From Frigoribacterium sp. Leaf415 (GTDB taxonomy: Bacteria > Actinomycetota > Actinomycetes > Actinomycetales > Microbacteriaceae): a stretch of DNA of 64,000 bases. Positions within the stretch are counted from its first letter, which is position 1; every line of letters starts with the position of its first letter. The DNA lies in NCBI RefSeq assembly GCF_001424645.1, contig NZ_LMQR01000001.1, positions 1-64,000 of the forward strand, written 5' to 3'. Below, in pieces: positions 33,518 through 40,794 of the stretch. The notes beneath the pieces were generated by a model that worked only from the letters and a program-made list of their open reading frames with translations, was not told the origin of the DNA and ran no database searches. Position numbers and translations under genes: made by a program.

Positions 33518-34255
33518 ATGGTTGACCTGTCCCGCACCGATGTCGGACTGGTCGCCCTCGCCCGGGCGGCCGGCGACGAACCCACCGACAGGGCCTCGGA
33601 CCTGACCTCGCCTTTCGTCGCGGCCTTCGGGGTGACCGGTGCTGCCGTCTCGTCCCTCGGCGATCCCCTGGGGGTCGAGACCCTCTCGGCCTCCGATGCT
33701 CGCTCCGCCCGGTGGGAGGAGATCCAGCTGGACCTCGGGGAAGGGCCGGCATGGCAGGCCGCCGCCTCCCACCGGGCGGTCCTGGAACCCGATCTCCGCT
33801 CGGCCGCCGGCGAGGCCTGGCCGTTCGCGTTGTCTGCGCTCGTCGCCGAGGGGCTCTCCGCGGTGTACTCGTTCCCGCTCTCGGTCGGCACCATCCCCAT
33901 CGGGGTGCTCGACCTCTACGACGACACCACCCACACCTTCGACCTCACCCGGACGCCCGACGTCCAGCGGATGGCCGCGATGGTGGGCAGGACGCTCCTG
34001 GTCCGCGGGATCGAGCAGGCAACAGCACAGGGCGACGACGCCGCAGCTCCGGCGACCTTCAGTCGCCGCGAGATCCACCAGGCCACCGGCATGGTGATCG
34101 CCCAGGCGTCGGTGTCGGCAGCGGATGCATTGTTGATGCTCCGCAGCCATGCCTACAGCGCCGGCGAGACGGTCGACGAGACCGCCCAGCGGGTCCTCGA
34201 CCGCACCCTGACCTTCATCCAGCCCACGACACCCCGAGGGGGCATCGTTCCATGA
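33518..34255 (+). CDS. GAF and ANTAR domain protein (first of a pair)
   Basis: The 245-aa protein has an N-terminal GAF-like sensor (residues about 10-160; GPAWQAAASHRAVLEPDL, AVYSFPLSVGTIPIGVLDLYDD). A C-terminal ANTAR RNA-binding helix bundle follows (FSRREIHQATGMVIAQASVSAADALLMLRSHAYSAGETVDETAQRVLD). ANTAR proteins bind paired hairpins in nascent RNA and prevent termination. ATG at 33518; the stop overlaps the next start as ATGA, so both proteins are made together and may form heterodimers. Confidence 0.85.
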   Translation: MVDLSRTDVGLVALARAAGDEPTDRASDLTSPFVAAFGVTGAAVSSLGDPLGVETLSASDARSARWEEIQLDLGEGPAWQAAASHRAVLEPDLRSAAGEAWPFALSALVAEGLSAVYSFPLSVGTIPIGVLDLYDDTTHTFDLTRTPDVQRMAAMVGRTLLVRGIEQATAQGDDAAAPATFSRREIHQATGMVIAQASVSAADALLMLRSHAYSAGETVDETAQRVLDRTLTFIQPTTPRGGIVP

Positions 34256-35037
34256 GCGCCACACAGATCCATCGAGAACGGCAACTCGTCGATGCGTTCG
34301 TGACCGTCGCCGACAGCCTCGTCCGCGATTACGACCTCATCGGCCTGCTGCAGTCCCTCGTCGACCGGTCCATCGGCCTGTTCCACGCCTCGGCGGCGGG
34401 CATCGTCCTCGGCAACGCCTCCGACGGGTACGACGTCGTCGCGTCCACCAGCGAGCGCAGCCAGTTCGTCGGGCTGATGCAGCTGCGCGCGGACGAAGGT
34501 CCGTGTGTGGAGGCCATCACTTCGGCGCGGGTCGTCTCCGTCGGCTCTGCCCGTGAGATCCAGGAGCGGTGGCCGACGTTCGCGACGATGTCCGAAGGGC
34601 TCGGCTTCGTCGCCGTCCACGCCATCCCGTTGCGGCTACGGGACGAGACGATCGGTTCGTTGAACCTCTTCCGCGACCGAGAGGGCGAGCTCAACGACGC
34701 CGACGCCGTCGCCGCGCAGGCCTTGGCGGACGTGGCGACGATCAGCATCCTGCAGGAGCGGGTCGTCTCCGATCTGTCGGTGACCAAGCAGCAGCTGCAA
34801 CGGGCCCTCGACAGTCGCGTCCTGATCGAGCAGGCGAAGGGTTTCGTCGCGCACACCCACGATCTGGACATGGAGGCTTCGTACCGGCTCATCAGGCACG
34901 AGGCCCGGAAGACCCAGACCAAGATCGGCGAGGTCGCCCGAGCCATCGTCGAAGGCGGCCTCGTCCTCGAGCTCACCGAACCGCCGGAAGCTGACAATGC
35001 ACCGACCGGACGTGAACGGAGGCGCCCGGAGGCCTAG
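34252..35037 (+). CDS. GAF and ANTAR domain protein (second of a pair)
   Basis: This 261-aa protein starts inside the stop of the first (ATGA). The GAF domain reads LVDRSIGLFHASAAGIVLGNASDGYDVVASTSERSQF and GPCVEAITSARVVSVGSAREIQERWPTFATM. The ANTAR domain reads LQRALDSRVLIEQAKGFVAHTHDLDMEASYRLIRHEARKTQTKIGEVARAIVEG, with the conserved EQAKG motif. It keeps the short linker helix LSVTKQQLQRAL between domains. The signal sensed is unknown. Confidence 0.87.
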   Translation: MSATQIHRERQLVDAFVTVADSLVRDYDLIGLLQSLVDRSIGLFHASAAGIVLGNASDGYDVVASTSERSQFVGLMQLRADEGPCVEAITSARVVSVGSAREIQERWPTFATMSEGLGFVAVHAIPLRLRDETIGSLNLFRDREGELNDADAVAAQALADVATISILQERVVSDLSVTKQQLQRALDSRVLIEQAKGFVAHTHDLDMEASYRLIRHEARKTQTKIGEVARAIVEGGLVLELTEPPEADNAPTGRERRRPEA

Positions 35038-35186
35038 CGTCGGAGGTCAGCGCCCCGAGACCCAGGCCGCGACCTGACGGCCCCTTCCGCACCCGGCGGA
35101 CGCCGTCGCAGCCCCGTCCGAGCGAGCGCTCCCTCCGCTCCCGCGTGCTCGACGACGGCTGCCCACGCGACTCGAAGGCGGGCACC

Positions 35187-36329
35187 ATGACGACCACCAC
35201 GACCACCACGCCCGTCTCGGCGACCGGACCTGACCCCGTCGACGGGCACGCGCCTCCCGGGTTCCGACCCACCGTCGCCGGCACGCCGTCGACTCCGGTG
35301 AGCACGTATTCGACCCTTCTGTCCCAGGTGCGCGACGCCGGCCTGATGCGCCGACGGACGGGCTTCTACGTGACGGCGTTCGTGCTCGTCACCGTCTGTT
35401 TGGCAGCCGCCGTGACCGGGTCGGCCCTGCTCGGCGACAGCTGGTTCCAGCTGCTGATCGCGGCGGCCCTCGGCGTCATCTTCACCCAGTACGCGTTCCT
35501 CGCCCACGAGACGGCGCACAAGCAGGTGTTCGAGTCGGGCCGTGCCAGTGAGCGGGTCGGTCGCGTGCTCGCCGCGGGCGTGGTCGGCATGTCGTACGCG
35601 TGGTGGATGAGCAAGCACACCCGTCACCACGGCAACCCGAACACGGTGGGCAAGGACCCCGACATCGCCCCCGACGTGATCGTCTTCCGGGAAGAGGACG
35701 CGGTCGGCAAGACCGGCGTCGCCCGGTGGTTCGCGCACCGCCAGGGGTACGCGTTCTTCCCGATAATCTTGCTGGAGGGCGTCAACCTGCACGTGACGTC
35801 GTACAAGACCCTCGTCGGTCGGGGACGCGTCGACAAACGCTGGCACGAGATCGGCTTGATCACCGCACGCTTCGCCGTCTACCTCGGGCTGGTGTTCTGG
35901 CTGCTGGACCCTGGCATGGCCGTGGCGTTCGTCGGCGTGCAACTCGGGGTCTTCGGCCTCTACATGGGCGCGTCGTTCGCTCCGAACCACAAGGGGATGG
36001 CGATGATCCCCGAGGGCACGCGGGTGGACTTCCTGTCCAAGCAGGTGCTCACCTCGCGGAACGTCGGGGGCAGCCCCCTCATGAACGCCGCGCTGGGCGG
36101 GCTGAACTTCCAGGTCGAGCACCACCTCTTCCCGAGCATGGCCAGGCCGCACCTCCGTCAGGCCAGCGTGCTCGTCAAGCGGCATTGCGCCGAGCACGGC
36201 ATCCCGTACACCGAGACGACGCTGTGGCAGTCCTACGGCATCGTGATCCGGTACCTGAACCGGGTCGGACTCGCGACCGGGGGCGACGTGTTCGACTGCC
36301 CGGCCGCCACCCAGCTACGACCTCGATGA
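35187..36329 (+). CDS. Membrane fatty acid desaturase
   Basis: This 380-aa integral membrane di-iron enzyme has three histidine boxes: HETAHK (His107, His111), HTRHH (His144, His147, His148) and QVEHHLFP near residue 312. A pair of helices lies between them (FAVYLGLVFWLLDPGMAVAFVGVQLGVFGLYMG). The QxxHH third box is typical of front-end or acyl-lipid delta desaturases of the actinobacterial DesA3/linoleoyl-CoA type. It would introduce a double bond into membrane lipids, for example at low temperature. ATG at 35187; it is 149 bp after the GAF-ANTAR pair. Confidence 0.88.
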   Translation: MTTTTTTTPVSATGPDPVDGHAPPGFRPTVAGTPSTPVSTYSTLLSQVRDAGLMRRRTGFYVTAFVLVTVCLAAAVTGSALLGDSWFQLLIAAALGVIFTQYAFLAHETAHKQVFESGRASERVGRVLAAGVVGMSYAWWMSKHTRHHGNPNTVGKDPDIAPDVIVFREEDAVGKTGVARWFAHRQGYAFFPIILLEGVNLHVTSYKTLVGRGRVDKRWHEIGLITARFAVYLGLVFWLLDPGMAVAFVGVQLGVFGLYMGASFAPNHKGMAMIPEGTRVDFLSKQVLTSRNVGGSPLMNAALGGLNFQVEHHLFPSMARPHLRQASVLVKRHCAEHGIPYTETTLWQSYGIVIRYLNRVGLATGGDVFDCPAATQLRPR

Positions 36330-36354
36330 GCCCCCGTCACCGAGACCGTCGCGG

Positions 36355-37290
36355 CTAGTTCGTCGGGACCACGTCCCAGTGCTCGCGGATGAGGCCGTCG
36401 TCGACGCGGAACAGGTCGGCAGCGAGCAGCGGGTCGCCGGGTTTCGCGCCGACCGCCTGGGAGAAGGTCCAGACGATGTCGCCGTCGGAGAGCGAGATGA
36501 CGGACTGCTGCGCCGGGAACTGCGAACCGCTGCCGAACAGCTGCTTCAGCGCCGCCGTCCCGTTCGGAGCGACCGGGTTGTGCTGCAGGTACGCGGGGTC
36601 GAAGGCGCGGTCGAGGATTGACGCGTCGTGGTCACGGAACAGCGTGTCGTACGCCGACACCGCGAGGACGCGATTGCGTTCTTCCTGACGTTCCGACGGC
36701 GCGGCGGTCGGACGTGCCGGCCGGTACAGGTCGCTGAACATGGTGTTCGTGTTCCCGCTGGCCGGCGTGCCGGTCGGAACGGGCTGCTCGAGCGACCAGT
36801 GCTCGACGATCCGGCCGTGCTCGAGGCGGAACAGGTCGACGGCGGCGTCACCGCGTCGTTCGTCGCGCGGGTCGGGGGTGATCTGCCAGTGCACCGCGAC
36901 GAGGTCGCCGTCGGCTGCGACGCGCTTGATCACGGCGTGAGCACCGGGGACGCGGGTCCGGTCCGCCGCGAACTGGGCGAGGAGTCCCTGCGGCCCGGCG
37001 GTGGTCCCTGCTCCGTGCGCGACCGCGCCCGGGGAGACGAACCGCCCCGCGAGCTGCTGGGAGGACGTGCTGTCGGGATCGGCGAAGGTCGTGGTGATGA
37101 GCGTCCGCACGGCGCAGGCGTTGCGGCGTTCGGTGGTGGTGTCCCGCCGGTCCGCGGCAGTCGTCACGGTCGGCTTCGGTGTGGATCCGGGAGCAGCGGC
37201 TGCCGGCGTGGAGACGCCGAGTCCGGCGAGGAGGGCGGCTCCGGCGAGGACGGCCGTGCCGCGGGCGAGGCGGCTGGATGCGACGGACAT
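36355..37290 (-). CDS. Secreted protein with two SnoaL/NTF2-like domains
   Basis: The 311-aa product has a signal peptide (AVLAGAALLAGLGVSTPAAAA). It has two similar halves: residues about 55-165 (LLAQFAADRTRVPGAHAVIKRVAADGDLVAVHWQI, FRLEHGRIVEHWSLEQPVP) and 195-311 (AFDPAYLQHNPVAPNGTAALKQLFG, FRVDDGLIREHWDVV). Each half has the SnoaL-like pattern of an orphan NTF2 cone: YIQHNP, HR-V-DGD-V-H, and D.FR...G.I.EHWD. A tandem SnoaL protein exported from the cell is uncommon; its ligand is not known. AAGGAG before the ATG. Confidence 0.8.
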   Translation of the reverse strand: MSVASSRLARGTAVLAGAALLAGLGVSTPAAAAPGSTPKPTVTTAADRRDTTTERRNACAVRTLITTTFADPDSTSSQQLAGRFVSPGAVAHGAGTTAGPQGLLAQFAADRTRVPGAHAVIKRVAADGDLVAVHWQITPDPRDERRGDAAVDLFRLEHGRIVEHWSLEQPVPTGTPASGNTNTMFSDLYRPARPTAAPSERQEERNRVLAVSAYDTLFRDHDASILDRAFDPAYLQHNPVAPNGTAALKQLFGSGSQFPAQQSVISLSDGDIVWTFSQAVGAKPGDPLLAADLFRVDDGLIREHWDVVPTN

Positions 37291-37588
37291 GAAGGCTCCT
37301 TCAGCGATGGTCGGCGGGTGATCGCAGCATCTCAGGAAGCCCCGTCGAACGGAGGTACGCACTTTCTCGTAAGCCACTCACGTGGATGTCGGAATCGTGG
37401 AACCGCCTGCACCGCCCGCGCAGGATCGGGACGCTCGCGAACGCTTCCGTGCGGCGTGTCCTACGCGAGTAGTGCTCACACGCGTCCGAACCGGTCCGGG
37501 ACCGCAGAGACTTCTGCGTCCGCACGACCCTCCGGAGCACGGCCGGCCACGGCACCGACCGACCCCGACGGCGCGCTAGGGTCCGGGC

Positions 37589-37861
37589 ATGACGCGTCGT
37601 GCCTTCCAGACCTCCCGCCTCGTCCTGGCTGCCGGCTCGGCCCTGTCGGTCGTGGGCGTCGTCGTCTTCGCCGTGGCCTCGGCGCGACCCGTGTCCTTCG
37701 GGTGGTTCGCGTACGCGCCCTCGTCGGACACGACGTTCACCCCTGACGGTGTGCACCTGTTCTCGACCACGAGCCTCGTGGGCGCGGGCGTCCTCGTCCT
37801 CGGCTTGCTCGTGCTCGCCGCATGGTTCGGCTACCGACGGGGTGTGCGCCGCCGGCCCTGA
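37589..37861 (+). CDS. Small two-helix membrane protein
   Basis: This 90-aa protein has hydrophobic segments LVLAAGSALSVVGVVVFAVASA and LVGAGVLVLGLLVLAAWFG. An external loop with a Phe/Tyr motif (FGWFAYAPSSDTTFTPDG) lies between them, and RRGVRRRP ends the chain. TAGGGT lies 6 nt before the ATG (37577-37582): leaderless. No family is recognised. The preceding 298 bp contain no gene. Confidence 0.65.
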   Translation: MTRRAFQTSRLVLAAGSALSVVGVVVFAVASARPVSFGWFAYAPSSDTTFTPDGVHLFSTTSLVGAGVLVLGLLVLAAWFGYRRGVRRRP

Positions 37862-37890
37862 CGCAGCGACCGGCGAGGTCGGTGATTCCG

Positions 37891-37914
37891 GTTGTCGATA
37901 TCGATTACGTCAAC
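37891..37914. promoter_or_regulatory. 24-bp imperfect palindrome upstream of the His-rich peptide
   Basis: The site runs GTTGTCGATATCGATTACGT then CAAC and is symmetric at 18 of 24 positions around the ATCGAT centre. It lies 65 bp before the His-rich peptide gene and would suit binding of the ArsR-type sensor encoded just downstream. Confidence 0.45.
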
Positions 37915-37978
37915 GCATTGCCATACGTGCATGCATCTGGTGTCATGGACCCATCCACCCGCTGAGAGAGGCACCACC

Positions 37979-38134
37979 ATGGCTGACACCGAAGTCCACG
38001 CAGAGCACACCGTCACGGAGCACGAGCACGGCAGCGCCTGTGGTCACGAGACGGTGATGCACGACGACCACGTGGACTACGTCCACGGCGACCACAAGCA
38101 CGCCCAGCACGGCGACCACTACGACGAGCACTGA
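37979..38134 (+). CDS. Small His/Asp-rich metal-binding peptide
   Basis: The 51-residue peptide begins MADTEVHAEHTVTEHEHGSA and ends in alternating HGDH motifs (DYVHGDHKHAQHGDHYDEH). Small proteins with this HGDHxDYVHxGHxHxxHxxHYDEH signature are widespread in actinobacteria, often labelled zinc transporter permease without proof. It has 12 His and 1 Cys and should bind zinc or nickel. GAGAGAGG is a good ribosome site. It precedes the ArsR zinc sensor with a strong hairpin between them, so it may buffer metal or serve as regulated export cargo. Confidence 0.8.
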   Translation: MADTEVHAEHTVTEHEHGSACGHETVMHDDHVDYVHGDHKHAQHGDHYDEH

Positions 38135-38158
38135 TCGTCGGGCGCCGATCGGCGCCGC

Positions 38159-38198
38159 GTGACCGAGGGCCCCACCGGCTGGTGGGGCCCTCGGTCAC
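38159..38198. terminator. Perfect 18-bp-stem hairpin after the His-rich peptide
   Basis: Arms 38159-38176 and 38181-38198 (GTGACCGAGGGCCCCACC and its complement) with a GGCT loop. A perfect 16-bp palindrome GGCGCCGATCGGCGCC precedes it at 38141-38156. The ArsR promoter follows directly. Confidence 0.75.
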
Positions 38199-38223
38199 AT
38201 TCGTCGGCGCTAATGTGTCCGTC

Positions 38224-38511
38224 ATGAGCACCGATGCCCTCGAGTCCGCCGCGGAGCTCTTCAAAGCTCTCTCATCGGCCTCGAGGCTCCGCCTCCTCCG
38301 TCGCCTCGGGCAGGGCGAGGCCGGGGTGACCGCCCTCGTCGAGTCCTCGGGCCTGGCGCAACCGCTCGTGTCCCAGCACCTGCGCGTCCTCCGATCGGCA
38401 GGCCTCGTCGAGGTCACCCGTGTGGGTCGCGAGGCGATCTACTCCGTGAGTGACCGGCACGTCTCGCACATCGTCGACGACGCCGTCGAACACGTCGGCG
38501 AGAACTCCTAG
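38224..38511 (+). CDS. ArsR/SmtB family metal-sensing repressor
   Basis: A 95-aa winged-helix protein with helix-turn-helix VTALVESSGLAQPLVSQHLRVLRSAGLVEV. The C-terminal helix contains the exact alpha-5 site D-x-H-x10-H-x2-E (Asp77, His79, His90, Glu93), which binds zinc or cobalt in SmtB/CzrA/NmtR-type sensors across the dimer. There is no alpha-3N cysteine site. Metal binding should release the protein from DNA. TAATGT lies 7 nt before the ATG (leaderless). The His-rich peptide upstream is the likely partner under its control. Confidence 0.9.
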   Translation: MSTDALESAAELFKALSSASRLRLLRRLGQGEAGVTALVESSGLAQPLVSQHLRVLRSAGLVEVTRVGREAIYSVSDRHVSHIVDDAVEHVGENS

Positions 38512-38560
38512 AGCTGCGACGCGGCCCGAGGGGCCCCTGATCTGAACGCCTGCAGGCCCG

Positions 38561-39496
38561 TCAGGGTGCCGCCGTCTCCGTCTCCGTCTCGTCCATCGCG
38601 AGTCGCAGTGCCAGTTCCATGCAGCGCAGGCGGGCCGGGGAGAAGTCGTAGGGCATGCTCCGGATGATGTCTCCCGCGCTCCTGGCGCGAGAGTCCCCTG
38701 CCTTCCCGGGGGCCGGTGCCCCGGCGGCGTCCTCGGGTGGGTGCCGCTCGTCCCAGGCGTCGAAGATCGCGTCGTCCTCGTCCGGCTGGCCGGACTCCTC
38801 GATCATGCCCAGCAGTCTGGTGTCGAAGGCGTGACGTTCGGCCGCCACCTGTGCGACCCGGGGATCGTCGACGGCGACCGAGTCGTCGAGCGCCTCCTCT
38901 GCGGCGTCGACGCGGTCGGACTCGGCGCGGAGGTCGGGATGGAGGGCCAGCACGAGGAACCGGCTCGCCTGGAGGACGGCACCGAGCGGACCGAAGATCC
39001 GCTCGGTGACCAGCAGCGTGTCGAGGTCGTCCTCGCGCAGGGAGCCCTCGGGCGCGGCCTCGAGGCGGGTGGAGACGATGTCGTCGAGCAGCCCCAGACG
39101 GCTGCCGAGCGTTCGCATGCGCCGAACCGAGTCCCGCTTCCGTCGCAGCTCGTCCTCCTGCGCCTCGAGGGCGTCTTCCAGTCGGGCGAGAACGCCGGCG
39201 ACCTCGTCCGTGCCGTCGGACACGCCGGTGTCAGCACCGTCGGCCCCGCCCGACGCGGCCCCGGCGAACGCGTCACGGATGTCCTCGAGGGCGATCCCGG
39301 CGTCGGCCATCCGTCGGATCCACAGCAGCCGGATGATCTCGGCGTAGCCGTAACGGCGCCTGCCGTCGGCACCCCGCTCGCGCTCGGGCAGCAGGCCGAT
39401 CTGGTGGTAATGGCGGATCGCCCGGGGAGTGATGCCCACGAACGCCGCGGCGTCACCGATCAGGACCTGACGGGGCGGAACGGGGATGGCGTGCAT
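38561..39496 (-). CDS. MerR family transcriptional regulator with extended effector region
   Basis: This 311-aa protein has the N-terminal MerR domain IGDAAAFVGITPRAIRHYHQIGLLPERERGADGRRRYGYAEIIRLLWIRRMADAGIALEDI (about residues 13-72). A coiled coil (LARLEDALEAQEDELRRKRDSVRRMRTL) and a long C-terminal domain of about 170 residues with many acidic residues follow. Its ligand is unknown. The length and the absence of cysteines argue against a metal sensor. ATG preceded by AAAGG. Confidence 0.85.
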   Translation of the reverse strand: MHAIPVPPRQVLIGDAAAFVGITPRAIRHYHQIGLLPERERGADGRRRYGYAEIIRLLWIRRMADAGIALEDIRDAFAGAASGGADGADTGVSDGTDEVAGVLARLEDALEAQEDELRRKRDSVRRMRTLGSRLGLLDDIVSTRLEAAPEGSLREDDLDTLLVTERIFGPLGAVLQASRFLVLALHPDLRAESDRVDAAEEALDDSVAVDDPRVAQVAAERHAFDTRLLGMIEESGQPDEDDAIFDAWDERHPPEDAAGAPAPGKAGDSRARSAGDIIRSMPYDFSPARLRCMELALRLAMDETETETAAP

Positions 39497-39647
39497 GGCG
39501 GGCCTTTCGACGCGGGACGAGACGGGACGTGCTTCGAGCAGACCACATGACGCTGCGGCACCTGCAACCCGAGCGGTCCCGGAACGCCGACCCCGACTCG
39601 ACGTCGTGAGGGTCGCTCGCCGAACGGAACGCTGCTAGCTTCCCTGC

Positions 39648-40061
39648 ATGACCTGGCCCGTCGTCCACATCTCGCGCGCGTTCGACCACGACGTCGCCGC
39701 CGTCTCGAGCATCGCCGGCGACCCGGAGAACCTCCCCGCGTGGGCGGCCGGTCTGAGTGCCGGCATCCGTCAGGACGAGGGGCGGTGGATCACGGACTCA
39801 CCCATGGGGGTCGTCGAGGTCGCGTTCACCGGGCCGGTCGAGCTCGGCATCCTCGACCACGACGTGACCCTGCCGGACGGATCGGTCGTGAGCAACCCCT
39901 TCCGTGTCGTGGCCAACGACGAGGGCAGCGAGGCCGTCTTCACCCTCTTCCGCCGTGACGGCATGTCGGAGGCGGACCTCGCGTCAGACGCTCACCTCGT
40001 GCGCGGTGACCTCGATCGGCTGGCGATGCTGCTCGATGAACGGTTCTCCCGCGGCCGATAG
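39648..40061 (+). CDS. SRPBCC-fold (polyketide cyclase-like) small protein
   Basis: The 137-aa protein shows VHISRAFDHDVAAVSSIAGDPENLPAWAAGLSAGI and GVVEVAFTGPVELGILDHDVTLPDGSVVSNPFRVV, typical of the START/SRPBCC lipid- or ligand-binding fold. No metal or catalytic residue can be assigned. The last third is helical (FRRDGMSEADLASDAHLVRGDLDRLAMLLDERF). TAGCTT (39636-39641) lies 6 nt before the ATG: a leaderless start. Confidence 0.72.
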   Translation: MTWPVVHISRAFDHDVAAVSSIAGDPENLPAWAAGLSAGIRQDEGRWITDSPMGVVEVAFTGPVELGILDHDVTLPDGSVVSNPFRVVANDEGSEAVFTLFRRDGMSEADLASDAHLVRGDLDRLAMLLDERFSRGR

Positions 40062-40137
40062 GGGATCGGATCGCGGCCGCACGCGCAGGCGAGCCAGGCC
40101 GAGTCTGTCCGGCGGCGGCCCCTCCAGGACCGACGCG

Positions 40138-40683
40138 TCACGCGGGGAGTTCGTCGGCGAGCATCGCGAAGACGAGGGTGTCGGTCCACTCGCCCTTGCT
40201 CCAGAAGTCCTGCCGGTGGTGTGCCTCCTGCCGCATGCCGACCCGGGCCGCGAGGCGCGCGGACGACGTGTTGCGAGCGTCCATCTGCGCGGTCACACGG
40301 TGGACGTCGTCGCGCGCGAACGCGAGCTGCAGAGCGGCCGCGACCGCCTCGCTCGCGTACCCCCGGCCCCCGTGCTCGGGATCGAGCGTCCACCCGATCT
40401 CGAGCGTGCGCCGTTCCTGCTCCGTGCGCCACAGCGACACCGTGCCGATCGCCGACCCCTCCCGCTCGACGACGAGAGCGAGTGCCCCGACGGGCTCGGC
40501 CAGGTCCGTCCGACCCAGGCGTCGTTCGAGTTGCACCCGCGCGGACTCGACCGTCCAGGGCTCCTCCAGGAGGTACCGCGCGACGTCCGGTCGTGAGTAG
40601 ATCGAAACGAGTCGACCCAGATCGCTCTCCCGGTGCAGGCGGAGGATCAACCGGGCAGTCGTCGCCAGCGTGTCCGTGTCCAT
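40138..40683 (-). CDS. GNAT family N-acetyltransferase (RimJ/RimL-like)
   Basis: A 181-aa acetyltransferase: LILRLHRESDLGRLVSIYSRPDVARYL at the start, GTVSLWRTEQERRTLEIGWTLDPEHGGRGYASEAVAAALQLAF (acetyl-CoA loop with GGRGYA), and VTAQMDARNTSSARLAARVGMRQEAHH (substrate/AcCoA segment). It would acetylate a protein N-terminal residue or a small amine. It is divergent from the ABC exporter, 111 bp apart, and both are probably transcribed from that gap. Confidence 0.87.
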   Translation of the reverse strand: MDTDTLATTARLILRLHRESDLGRLVSIYSRPDVARYLLEEPWTVESARVQLERRLGRTDLAEPVGALALVVEREGSAIGTVSLWRTEQERRTLEIGWTLDPEHGGRGYASEAVAAALQLAFARDDVHRVTAQMDARNTSSARLAARVGMRQEAHHRQDFWSKGEWTDTLVFAMLADELPA

Positions 40684-40794
40684 GACCTCGATCCTCCCGC
40701 ATCACCGGTCACGACCGCCCGACGGATGCTGCTGCTGCGAGCCCGGGGCGGCCTGCCGTCTACATTGGGCCAGGCCCCCACGGAAGGAACCCCC

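Noticed and set aside
33052..33525. ORF in the long intergenic region
   Set aside because: Its Gly/Arg/Ser-rich translation has no family match or ribosome site, and no coding-like third-position bias was noticed.
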